In this document: positions 1 to 6,572 of the stretch, in pieces
How the letters are laid out: the number at the start of each line of letters is the position of its first letter
How positions within the stretch are numbered: position 1 is the stretch's first letter
Source of the DNA: a virus
Virus record (IMG/VR): IMGVR_UViG_3300010370_000126
Span: 1-33,296 of that record
Length of the DNA stretch: 33,296 nt
Reading direction: 5' to 3' (one strand)
Notes under the pieces: generated by a model
The model's input: the letters and a program-made list of their open reading frames with translations, nothing else
Told to the model about the DNA's origin: nothing
Databases searched by the model: none
Translations under genes and position numbers: made by a program

Positions 1-1
1 T

Positions 2-199
2 ACCGTCGATACGCGGACATCTGGAAACACCTTTATCACAGCGCTGACAATAGACGACGCGCAGAACGCGACGTTTGCTGGCTCCATCGCCATCGGCAAC
101 ACGGTGAACACCGTCAGCCCGACAAGCCCGAATCGCACCATCACAATGGTGATCGGCGGCACGACCTACTATATCCACGCCAAGACCACGAACGACTAA
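2..199 (+). CDS. Tail-fibre-like protein, C-terminal end (partial)
   Basis: The reading frame is open from the left edge to TAA at 197-199, so only the last 65 residues are present. The peptide is rich in Thr, Ile, Asn and Gly and looks beta-structured. It contains GNTVNTVSPTSPNRTITMVI and ends GGTTYYIHAKTTND. Short repeats of this kind, ending in a GGTTYY-type strand, are common at the C-termini of phage tail or head-decoration fibres. The gene lies upstream of other tail and lysis genes on the same strand. The exact structural role is inferred. Confidence 0.7.
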   Translation, partial: TVDTRTSGNTFITALTIDDAQNATFAGSIAIGNTVNTVSPTSPNRTITMVIGGTTYYIHAKTTND

Positions 200-208
200 T
201 CTTCACCC

Positions 209-586
209 ATGCAAACCGCCATCTCGCCCGTGCAGGTGTACCCTGCCACCGCCAACACGCTCTACCTGCGCAGCATCGGTTTAGGCCCGCCGCCCTCCTA
301 CTACTACGAGTTGCAGGATGTGCAGGTGGTCGAGAAGACCCGCGAAGTCGCCAATCCCGCCTACGTTCCCGCCGTTACTGATGGCTTGGGCAGCGGAGCA
401 ATCCTTCAGCCCGCGCAGGGCGAGCCCACCGTCACGGAGACGTATGAGGAGACGACTGTTGTTGTGCTCAAAAACGGCAACGTGAACATGACGCAGGAGC
501 AATGGGATGGCTGGTCTGAAACCGTCAATGACGACGAGTACCAGCTTGATTCCATCTCGGCCAATCTTGGGCTAACCCGTGCGTGA
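209..586 (+). CDS. Hypothetical phage protein, 125 aa
   Basis: This small acidic protein begins 10 bases after the preceding stop. It has a run of prolines and tyrosines (GPPPSYYYELQDVQ), a middle segment rich in Val and Thr, and ends in NDDEYQLDSISANLGLTRA. There is no signal peptide or membrane segment. The C-terminus overlaps the next gene by 8 bases, which suggests translational coupling. Small proteins of this kind often sit just after tail-fibre genes, and a role as a tail-associated or chaperone-like protein is possible. I do not recognise the family. Confidence 0.75.
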   Translation: MQTAISPVQVYPATANTLYLRSIGLGPPPSYYYELQDVQVVEKTREVANPAYVPAVTDGLGSGAILQPAQGEPTVTETYEETTVVVLKNGNVNMTQEQWDGWSETVNDDEYQLDSISANLGLTRA

Positions 587-1028
587 GCAGCTAAAAGCTG
601 CCTTCACCAAGTTCCCATTCTGCCTAGCCACCTACGTTTGCCTGATAGGCGCGGGGTGGCTTTTGGCTTTCGGATGGAAGCCTGTTGAGGACAACCCTCC
701 CGTCTATGTCAGGGAGGTGGAGGTAAGGGCTGGGGAGAGGGCTTGGCAGGTGAGCCATACGGGAAGTATGAAGCCCTTCCTTCAGGGAGGGGAGTATGTC
801 GTTACGGTGGCTAATTACGACGCCATTAGGCTTGGCCAAATCTTGGTCTATCACGCTCCCTACAACAAGAGCCCCATAGTGCATAGAGCTGTCCAGAAGG
901 ACAAAGATGGGTGGATAATGTCAGGCGACGCCAATAGGCACACGGAGTCTTGGTTTCGCGTAACTAAGGAAAACTACTTAGGAACTGTGGTGGCCGTCTA
1001 CAGGCTTGACAAAACCAAAGCTAATTAG
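579..1028 (+). CDS. Membrane-anchored S26 signal-peptidase-like protein
   Basis: The 149-residue product starts at GTG 579 and overlaps the previous stop. Residues about 12-32 are a hydrophobic anchor. After it come the three boxes of the signal peptidase I (S26) fold in the right order: HTGSMKPFLQGGEYV (Ser63, the expected nucleophile), GQILVYHAPYNKSPIVHRAV (His102) and SGDANRHTE (Asp117). A His in the IVHR box, where the classical bacterial enzyme has the general-base Lys, is the Ser-His pattern of SipW, archaeal and ER signal peptidases. The length suits a minimal enzyme. It sits three genes before a holin, so a lysis or host-membrane role is plausible. A non-catalytic homologue is possible, but all expected residues appear present. 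Confidence 0.78.
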   Translation: MREQLKAAFTKFPFCLATYVCLIGAGWLLAFGWKPVEDNPPVYVREVEVRAGERAWQVSHTGSMKPFLQGGEYVVTVANYDAIRLGQILVYHAPYNKSPIVHRAVQKDKDGWIMSGDANRHTESWFRVTKENYLGTVVAVYRLDKTKAN

Positions 1029-1040
1029 ACCAATAAGGCG

Positions 1041-1202
1041 ATGACTACTGAACAAGCCCTCAATAACCTATATGCCGCGAGCCGCCGTGCTCCTCTAACT
1101 GCTGAAGAGCACGAAATCCTCAGAAAGTCCGCAGAATTGCTTTTAGAGGCAATTAAGCCGAAGGATGAGGGGAAGGTCGCGGAGTTTCCCAAAACGCCTT
1201 AA
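1041..1202 (+). CDS. Small hypothetical protein, 53 aa
   Basis: An ATG at 1041 opens a 53-codon frame to TAA at 1200-1202, 12 bases after the S26-like gene. The product (start MTTEQALNNLYAA, end KVAEFPKTP) is predicted helical: the region around LTAEEHEILRKSAELLLEAI looks like two short amphipathic helices. I recognise no family. It occupies the gap between the S26-like gene and the holin in the same orientation, which is the main support for it being real. Confidence 0.6.
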   Translation: MTTEQALNNLYAASRRAPLTAEEHEILRKSAELLLEAIKPKDEGKVAEFPKTP

Positions 1203-1208
1203 AACGCA

Positions 1209-1235
1209 AGGAATGGCCGTTTAAAGGGCATTCCT
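1209..1235 (+). terminator. Hairpin between small ORF and holin
   Basis: AGGAATG(G)CC and GG(G)CATTCCT pair over about ten positions with one mismatch, around the loop GTTTAAA. It lies 7 bases after the stop at 1202. There is no U-run after it, so it may be a processing or pausing hairpin and not a complete intrinsic terminator. Confidence 0.35.
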
Positions 1236-1300
1236 GTAACGCCCAATAAGGTGTTATTTATCGGACGTAAACGCCCTTAGCGACCAATCTATTAGACGTT

Positions 1301-1762
1301 ATGGACCTATCCACCCTTCTCGCAGGACCGATAGGGTCCATTTTAGGACTAGGGGGAGCCATCTTCCAGAAGTGGCTCTCCATGAAGGAGGCTAGGGAGA
1401 AGCATCAGATGAAGCTGGAGGAGCTAAAGTTGGCCTCCCAGATTGACCTCCAGAAGGCAGACATAGCCCTCAGATCGACGATTGAGGAGGGCAACGCCCA
1501 AACATTCGGGAAGGCCATAGACGCCCAAGCTGGGCTTAAGGCCAATTCGGGATGGGCTTCCGACGTTCTAGCCCTGTTCCGTCCCGGCCTCACTCTGGCC
1601 CTTTGGGTGAGCTCAATGATTCTCGCGGTGTGGTATCGTGATAGCAATCCAGAGCTTATGAGTTTCATCATCACCTCCACCTTCGGGATGTTCTCCATCT
1701 CAGTTGGCTATTGGTTCGGGGTGCGTACCGAGCAGAAGATGGCAATTAGGAGCGTCAAATGA
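1301..1762 (+). CDS. Holin, three-transmembrane GTA-type
   Basis: The 153-residue protein has a short hydrophobic, Gly-rich N-terminal segment (about 5-24), a charged helical middle (about 28-65, with KEAREKHQMKLEELKLASQ) and two clear membrane helices (about 94-112 and 119-140). This layout matches the 'holin of 3 TMs' family found in gene-transfer agents and many tailed phages. It would form membrane lesions at lysis. It ends in AAATGA, overlapping the next start. No recognisable endolysin lies next to it. Confidence 0.78.
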   Translation: MDLSTLLAGPIGSILGLGGAIFQKWLSMKEAREKHQMKLEELKLASQIDLQKADIALRSTIEEGNAQTFGKAIDAQAGLKANSGWASDVLALFRPGLTLALWVSSMILAVWYRDSNPELMSFIITSTFGMFSISVGYWFGVRTEQKMAIRSVK

Positions 1763-1932
1763 ACGTCCCACGCCAAGTAGGTAGTGATGTCCTAGCAATG
1801 GTGAGTGCCACCAGTAGCATTGCCGCTTGGCAGGAGCAGATTGATTGGGGTCTCCGCATCCTAGCCTCCCTCTTAGCCATTGCAGCCGGTGTCTATTCCA
1901 TTGTGGTACGCTATCGGAGAGCTAAGCGATGA
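1759..1932 (+). CDS. Small single-membrane-span protein, lysis-associated
   Basis: An ATG overlapping the holin stop (ATGA, 1759-1762) opens a 57-residue frame. Residues about 33-51 (ILASLLAIAAGVYSIVV) form one membrane helix, followed by a basic tail RYRRAKR, giving a predicted N-out/C-in or anchored topology. Tight coupling to the holin suggests a second holin, antiholin or holin helper. No cysteine lipobox is seen, so it is not an obvious spanin. The next gene again begins in an ATGA overlap. Confidence 0.7.
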   Translation: MNVPRQVGSDVLAMVSATSSIAAWQEQIDWGLRILASLLAIAAGVYSIVVRYRRAKR

Positions 1933-2189
1933 ATCGGAAGAGCAAAGCCGATATGCCCTGCAACCAGCCGATGAAAAGCTGGAGGCCGGGGAAGAAGAAA
2001 GTGGTGAAAGCCTGTGCGAATGGGCAGGAGAGGATTGTCCATTTCGGTGATAGTTCCATGCAGGACTACACCCAGCACAGGAGCAAGAAGCGTAGGGAGT
2101 CCTATTGCGCTAGGTCTGGTGGCATCAAGGGCGGGGAAGGAAAGCTGTCCGCCAACTACTGGGCTCGTAAGGTATTATGGTCCTGTTAG
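1929..2189 (+). CDS. Conserved small phage protein (MPCN...W-K-LW type), 86 aa
   Basis: The product is strongly basic and carries the pattern MPCNQP ... KKVVKAC.NGQE.IVHFGD ... RRESYCARSGG ... LSANYWARKVLW. This resembles a small protein family common in aquatic phages, where MPCN, IxFG, a Lys/Arg-rich stretch and a terminal YWxxKxxW recur. Its function is unknown; the basic charge suggests nucleic-acid or virion association. The first eight residues may be an extension, since an internal ATG precedes PCNQ. The start at 1929 is coupled (ATGA) to the preceding stop. Confidence 0.75.
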   Translation: MNRKSKADMPCNQPMKSWRPGKKKVVKACANGQERIVHFGDSSMQDYTQHRSKKRRESYCARSGGIKGGEGKLSANYWARKVLWSC

Positions 2190-2193
2190 GACG

Positions 2194-2211
2194 CCTCCCC
2201 TAGCGGGGAGG
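2194..2211 (+). terminator. GC-rich hairpin CCTCCCC-TAGC-GGGGAGG
   Basis: A perfect 7-bp stem with a four-base loop lies 5 bases after the stop at 2189. It is followed by a G-rich stretch and then AATCAATTTT, with no immediate U-tract. A transcript-end or stability hairpin is possible; termination efficiency is doubtful. Confidence 0.4.
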
Positions 2212-2247
2212 TGGAGGGGGAATCAATTTTCTGTCAACACCAAACTT

Positions 2248-2388
2248 ATGAGCAAATCAGGCGAACGCTACAAGTCCAAGAAGCAGATGGCTCGTCACGA
2301 AATGGGCGAGGGCAAGAAGGAGGCCATGATGGAATATGGCTCCATGAAGACCAAGAACCACGGCACCAGCCGTAAGAAGTGCTCCTAA
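2248..2388 (+). CDS. Small basic phage protein, 46 aa
   Basis: The frame from ATG 2248 to TAA 2386-2388 encodes a very basic, Met-rich peptide (MSKSGERYKSKKQMARHEM, later MMEYGSMKTKN, end SRKKCS). The same frame is open further upstream to 2014, but that part overlaps the previous gene and looks like a shadow. The gene sits in a cassette with the two other tiny basic proteins on either side. I do not know its function. Confidence 0.65.
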   Translation: MSKSGERYKSKKQMARHEMGEGKKEAMMEYGSMKTKNHGTSRKKCS

Positions 2389-2389
2389 G

Positions 2390-2527
2390 ATGCCTCTCAC
2401 CAAAAAAGGTAAGAAGATTATGTCCGCCATGCAGAAGGAGTATGGCAAGGAGCGCGGACAACGTGTGTTTTACGCCTCTGCCAACGCCGGAAAGATCAAG
2501 GGCGTAGAGGGGCGCAAGAAGCGGTAG
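2390..2527 (+). CDS. Conserved tiny phage protein, MPLTKKGKK family, 45 aa
   Basis: ATG 2390 follows the preceding stop by one base. The product starts MPLTKKGKKIMSAMQKEYG and continues ERGQRVFYASANAGKIKGVE. That pattern (Lys-rich start, VFYAS.N.G.IKGV) is a recognisable 40-50 residue protein family of many tailed phages, often near lysis or tail genes. The function is unknown. It is too short for many automatic gene calls. Confidence 0.75.
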   Translation: MPLTKKGKKIMSAMQKEYGKERGQRVFYASANAGKIKGVEGRKKR

Positions 2528-2542
2528 TGATAGGATAGGCGT

Positions 2543-3307
2543 ATGCCTGTCCTTTCAACAGTTGGCGCGGCGAGCCTCCGCGCATTTGGGGCTTTCAGAC
2601 CTACTTCAGCGGCTCCCTTCATCGTAGCTACGGGAGGGACGGTGTATGTCGATCCGACTAACGCCGATTACAAGATTCACCAGTTTACGTCTGACGGTAC
2701 GTTTGCGATTAGTTCTAGTCCCGTATCTGCCACTATTCAGTTGATGATGGTGGGTGGAGGCGGTGGAGGATTGTACGGTGGTGGTGGTGCGGGCGGGTAT
2801 ATCTATCGGTCGGCCTTTTCTGTTAGTGTTGGCTCCTATTCCGCTGTCATAGGTGCTGGAGGTGGTTTTGGCGTCAACGGTGGAGACACAACATTTGGAG
2901 GTCTTACGGCCCTTGGTGGCGGAAGTCCAAACGGTTCAGGTGGTAGCGGAGGTGGAGGTCGTGACGCAGTTGGTGGTGCTGGTTTGCAACCCACCTCTTC
3001 TTCTGGAGGATTTGGAAATAAGGGAGGAGATTGGACTTCATTTGGAAACGACGGAGGCGGTGGTGGCGCTGGAAGTGCCGGTGGACTGCCTACTGGTGGA
3101 GCAGGGCGCACGGCTGAAATCATCAGCAGCGGTGGAACGTATGCCACATTTGCGGCAGGTGGCTACGGAAACGTATCAAGCACATCTTCCGCCCTTCCTG
3201 CCGTGGTAGCCAACTCTGGCAATGGTGGTTGGGGTGGTGGTTACAGCAGCATCAGCTTTGGTTCCGGTCAGGACGGCATCATCCGCATTCGTTACAAATT
3301 CCAATAA
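2543..3307 (+). CDS. Glycine-rich tail protein
   Basis: This 254-residue protein has a short N-terminal beta region (about 1-60, including VDPTNADYKIHQFTSDGTF), then a long Gly-rich part from about residue 72 to the end with many GGGG and GGAGG runs. It closes with GSGQDGIIRIRYKF, a typical last strand of the phage glycine-rich tail domain. These domains probably form polyglycine-II-like or beta-sandwich tips on tail fibres and vary quickly. The stop codon overlaps the next start (TAATG). Confidence 0.75.
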   Translation: MPVLSTVGAASLRAFGAFRPTSAAPFIVATGGTVYVDPTNADYKIHQFTSDGTFAISSSPVSATIQLMMVGGGGGGLYGGGGAGGYIYRSAFSVSVGSYSAVIGAGGGFGVNGGDTTFGGLTALGGGSPNGSGGSGGGGRDAVGGAGLQPTSSSGGFGNKGGDWTSFGNDGGGGGAGSAGGLPTGGAGRTAEIISSGGTYATFAAGGYGNVSSTSSALPAVVANSGNGGWGGGYSSISFGSGQDGIIRIRYKFQ

Positions 3308-5511
3308 TGGCTCGCTATTCCAGATACGGGGCGATTGACAGCCCGATTGCAACGGATGGTGACACAGCCTTCCTGAAGATGAACAATCGTCTGCGGCCTG
3401 ACCAGCTTCAGGCAGCGGAAGTGGCCTACTCATCCAACGGGCGGATGGATGTTGATGGAGCTTGGCAAACCCGCAAAGGCATTGACAGTTTTGGTCCTAC
3501 GCTGGCTGGAAATACGGAGTCGATTCGCCTACTGGCTACCCCCACTTGGAAGCTGTATTCGGGTACGGTGAGCATTAGCTCAGCCAGCCGAAGTAATGCC
3601 ACGGTGACGGTGAATACTTCCACCAGCCACGGCTATTCATCAGACACGCTGGTTTACATCTCTGGCCTTACAGGAACTGTTAATCCAAATGGCAATCGCC
3701 TCATTACGGTTGTCAATGCCACCCAATTCACGTTTAGCATTACAGGGGCTACTGGAACCGAAACCTACTCTGGTGCTGGAACTAGTCAGCCAGCCCAGCT
3801 TTCCGCTGCATCCGTAACGGGCGTCTTTGGATCGTGCCTTTTCAGCAATCCGAATACGGCCAACGACAACTACATCATTCTGGCCACCAACCTGAATGTT
3901 CAGGCCATCAAGTTGTCTACTGGTGTAGCCACCACCCTCACCTACCCGACAGGGGTTACGATTGCATCCACCGTCGAGCTCCTGCACGCTTTTGACAAGG
4001 TGTTCATCTTCAGGAATGGGCAGCAAGCCCTGCAATGGGACGGCGATTTTAACGGGTCGTTGGCTTTCACCTTGGTTCAAGGAGGAGCGTATGCTGCCTC
4101 AACGTACATAGACAACTCAAACAACACGGTTGTTCTTGATGGAGTTGCAACTGTTACCACTCCTTCAAGTCACGGCCTATCTGTTGGCGACCAAATTTAC
4201 GTCGTTGATAAGGGTGCTGGGTCATTAATTGAGGATGGAGATGGCTACACCATTGCCAGCGTTACAACTTCGCCTTCACACACGTTTACGTTCTACACCC
4301 AGACGCCCGACGACGCCACCCATAAGGCGGTTTATTCCGTTAGGCAGAGCCAAAGCCTTGGTTTGATGCATATGCCAGCCCCAGCTTGGGGTGTTCAGCA
4401 TCAACGCCGTTTGTGGCTCCCGTATGTTTACGAACCGGGTGGGACATCGGGTAGCCCCACCTACACGAATAGGAAGATTTTGGATGAGGTGGTTGCTTCC
4501 GACATTCTGGACAGCGACACCTACGACAAGATTCAGTCGCAATACCGCATTAGCGCGGGTACGGCTGACAGCTTGGTGGGAGTGGAGCCGTTTGCCGAGG
4601 ACAACCTGCTTGTCTTCATGCGGCACTCCATCCACCTCATCAAGGGCATATCAGGAAGCCTACTGGACACATCAGTCAATCTAATCACCAAAGAGGTGGG
4701 ATGTGTGGCCCGCAAGTCCATCGTCCAGATTGGCAATCAGGTGTTGTTCCTCTCGGACAATGGTGTCTACGCCGCAGCCTTCGGCGACCTTTACAACCTA
4801 CGCGGAGCGGGCGTCCCGCTGTCCGAGCCTATCAACCCCCTGATTGGGCGTATCAACCGTAATTACGCCCAGAACGCCGTAGCGGCCTATTACAACAATC
4901 GCTACTATCTGGCTGTTCCGTTGGACAATTCAACGGTGAACAACACCCTGTTGGTGTACAACTTCCTCAATCAGGGATGGGAGTCCATCGACACCACGGG
5001 TCAGAACGCTTGGGAGATTAACCAGCTAATTGTCGGGGATACGGGAGGGTTGTCCAAGCTCTACGTTGTGGGCAGCTTGGGAGCCATCCACATCATTGAT
5101 GGGCGTGAGGACAACAAGGACAACCTCACGCTGTATGCGGGCATAGGGGCTCAAGCCTACCCCATAAGCTCCTACGCCACCACCCGTCAGTATACGATGG
5201 GAACTCTAGACCGTAAGAAGTTCTCGTCTTACGAGCTTCATGTGGAATCTTCCGCAAGTCAGGCTTCCAATGCCTCCATTGCCGTGGAAACGGAGAATCT
5301 GGACTCCACGGAGGCCCTTACAACCATCTACGAACTGCTAGGAAACGCCAATCTGAGTGTGGCTGAAGATGCCTCCCTGCGTGGTAGGATTGGTAATAAG
5401 CGGGGCTATGGGGCTCAGCTCACCTTCACGCCAACCTCTGGAAGACCCAAACTACGGGCCGTAACGCTAAATGCGGCCATCACCAATCTCGGAATAACCC
5501 AAGCCACCTAA
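3307..5511 (+). CDS. Large structural protein, probable tail nozzle/beta-propeller
   Basis: The best start is ATG 3307, which overlaps the preceding TAA; the frame is open upstream but only as a shadow of the Gly-rich gene. The 734-residue product has no membrane segment and is rich in beta-type repeats (GDQIYVVDKG, TVSISSASRSNATVTV). A conserved stretch VGNQVLFLSDNGVYAAAFG is followed later by YYNNRYYLAVPLD and LLVYNFLNQGWESID. This repeated 'SDNGVY ... YYLAVP ... VYNF...W' signature is seen in nozzle-like, DNA-stabilising tail proteins of podoviruses (P22 gp10 and T7 gp12 type). The exact equivalence is inferred from pattern and position beside tail-fibre genes. Confidence 0.62.
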   Translation: MARYSRYGAIDSPIATDGDTAFLKMNNRLRPDQLQAAEVAYSSNGRMDVDGAWQTRKGIDSFGPTLAGNTESIRLLATPTWKLYSGTVSISSASRSNATVTVNTSTSHGYSSDTLVYISGLTGTVNPNGNRLITVVNATQFTFSITGATGTETYSGAGTSQPAQLSAASVTGVFGSCLFSNPNTANDNYIILATNLNVQAIKLSTGVATTLTYPTGVTIASTVELLHAFDKVFIFRNGQQALQWDGDFNGSLAFTLVQGGAYAASTYIDNSNNTVVLDGVATVTTPSSHGLSVGDQIYVVDKGAGSLIEDGDGYTIASVTTSPSHTFTFYTQTPDDATHKAVYSVRQSQSLGLMHMPAPAWGVQHQRRLWLPYVYEPGGTSGSPTYTNRKILDEVVASDILDSDTYDKIQSQYRISAGTADSLVGVEPFAEDNLLVFMRHSIHLIKGISGSLLDTSVNLITKEVGCVARKSIVQIGNQVLFLSDNGVYAAAFGDLYNLRGAGVPLSEPINPLIGRINRNYAQNAVAAYYNNRYYLAVPLDNSTVNNTLLVYNFLNQGWESIDTTGQNAWEINQLIVGDTGGLSKLYVVGSLGAIHIIDGREDNKDNLTLYAGIGAQAYPISSYATTRQYTMGTLDRKKFSSYELHVESSASQASNASIAVETENLDSTEALTTIYELLGNANLSVAEDASLRGRIGNKRGYGAQLTFTPTSGRPKLRAVTLNAAITNLGITQAT

Positions 5512-5512
5512 C

Positions 5513-6208
5513 ATGGCCATTCTAGCTACAGGCAACACCTTCAATACGGGTGACAGCGTTACAGCCACCATGCTGAACAACTCTGTCAATAATGCGACGT
5601 TTGCCAGCGGGGCCGTGGACGGGGTGACCACCCAGCTTTCTGGCGGGGCTGTCATTGTGAAAGATGGTGGAATCACTACGGCCAAGTTGAGCACGGGAGG
5701 ACCCACTTGGACCTCTGGAGGTGCTCTTACAGCTGGTTCCATTCAAAATACTCCGATTGGTAGCACTTCTCCTGCTGCTGGGTACTTCACCTACTTGTCT
5801 TCGTCCAGCTATATGTCAATGCGCGGAGCCATTGAAAGGGCTTCGATTGACACTACCGCCCTAACCGGCACCTTCAACTTCAACTGGACAACGTCTGCCG
5901 TTCGTTACTTCACCACCAACGCATCGGCCAACTGGACCCTGAATGTGCGGGCGTCGTCCACGGTGACGTTGAACGACACGATGTCGGATGGAGAGTCCAT
6001 CAGCTTCACCACACTCTGCACGCAAGGCAGCACGGCCTACTATCAGTCGGCCATGCAGATTGATGGCAATGCTGTCACTCCAAAGTGGGCTGGTGGTACG
6101 GCTCCTACGGCTGGCAATGCCAACAGCATTGACGTTTACACCTTTACCATTGTAAAGACGGCGAATGCCACCTTCACCGTCCTCGCCTCACAGACAAAGT
6201 TTGCCTAA
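5513..6208 (+). CDS. Tail fibre protein
   Basis: The 231-residue protein begins one base after the nozzle-like gene. Its N-terminal third (MAILATGNTFNTGDSVTATM, then GGITTAKLS) resembles the attachment part of short phage fibres. The C-terminal part carries FNWTTSAVRYFTTNASANWTLNVR, MSDGESISFTTLCTQG and IDVYTFTIVKTANATFTVLA. This last block resembles the C-terminal module of many cyanophage- and pelagiphage-type tail proteins ('...DVYTYTIIKTASATFTVLASQTKF'). Host-surface binding is the likely role. Confidence 0.72.
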   Translation: MAILATGNTFNTGDSVTATMLNNSVNNATFASGAVDGVTTQLSGGAVIVKDGGITTAKLSTGGPTWTSGGALTAGSIQNTPIGSTSPAAGYFTYLSSSSYMSMRGAIERASIDTTALTGTFNFNWTTSAVRYFTTNASANWTLNVRASSTVTLNDTMSDGESISFTTLCTQGSTAYYQSAMQIDGNAVTPKWAGGTAPTAGNANSIDVYTFTIVKTANATFTVLASQTKFA

Positions 6209-6572
6209 GGCTGTAGATGTCGCTCTGGCTCTTTACGGGCCAGAGTTTTCTAGGATTCATGGCCATTACACGCTGAATGGCTTCTGTTACTCACAACCAG
6301 ATGTAATGGTGTTGTTCAGGCCAGCTAATAGGGTTAGGCTTGATGAGTGGAATCCTAAAGATGCTGATTGTTGGTGGGTGGAACTGGCTATTGGCCCTGA
6401 AGCACCGTCCATCTTTGCTAGAATCGTCCCGTGGTCACTACCTTACGTTGGCTGGCAACGCGGGTTGAGAAATGACCTAAGCCCACGATTCTTCCCATTT
6501 TCAAAAGCCAAAGCACTACATGAGCTTCTCAACCAAGGTAGCCGCACCTCCCCCTGCTCCAGCCCCGGTTAA
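6201..6572 (+). CDS. Hypothetical phage protein, 123 aa
   Basis: The frame begins beyond the fibre gene end, and TTG 6201, overlapping the fibre stop, is the most sensible start (LPKAVDVALALYGPEFSRIH). An upstream ATG lies inside the fibre gene. The centre reads MVLFRPANRVRLDEWNPKDADCWWVELAIG and the end FARIVPWSLPYVGWQRGLRND, a W/P/R-rich conserved patch that recalls small phage proteins found beside tail fibres. It overlaps the next gene by 53 bases. Function unknown. Confidence 0.6.
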   Translation: MPKAVDVALALYGPEFSRIHGHYTLNGFCYSQPDVMVLFRPANRVRLDEWNPKDADCWWVELAIGPEAPSIFARIVPWSLPYVGWQRGLRNDLSPRFFPFSKAKALHELLNQGSRTSPCSSPG

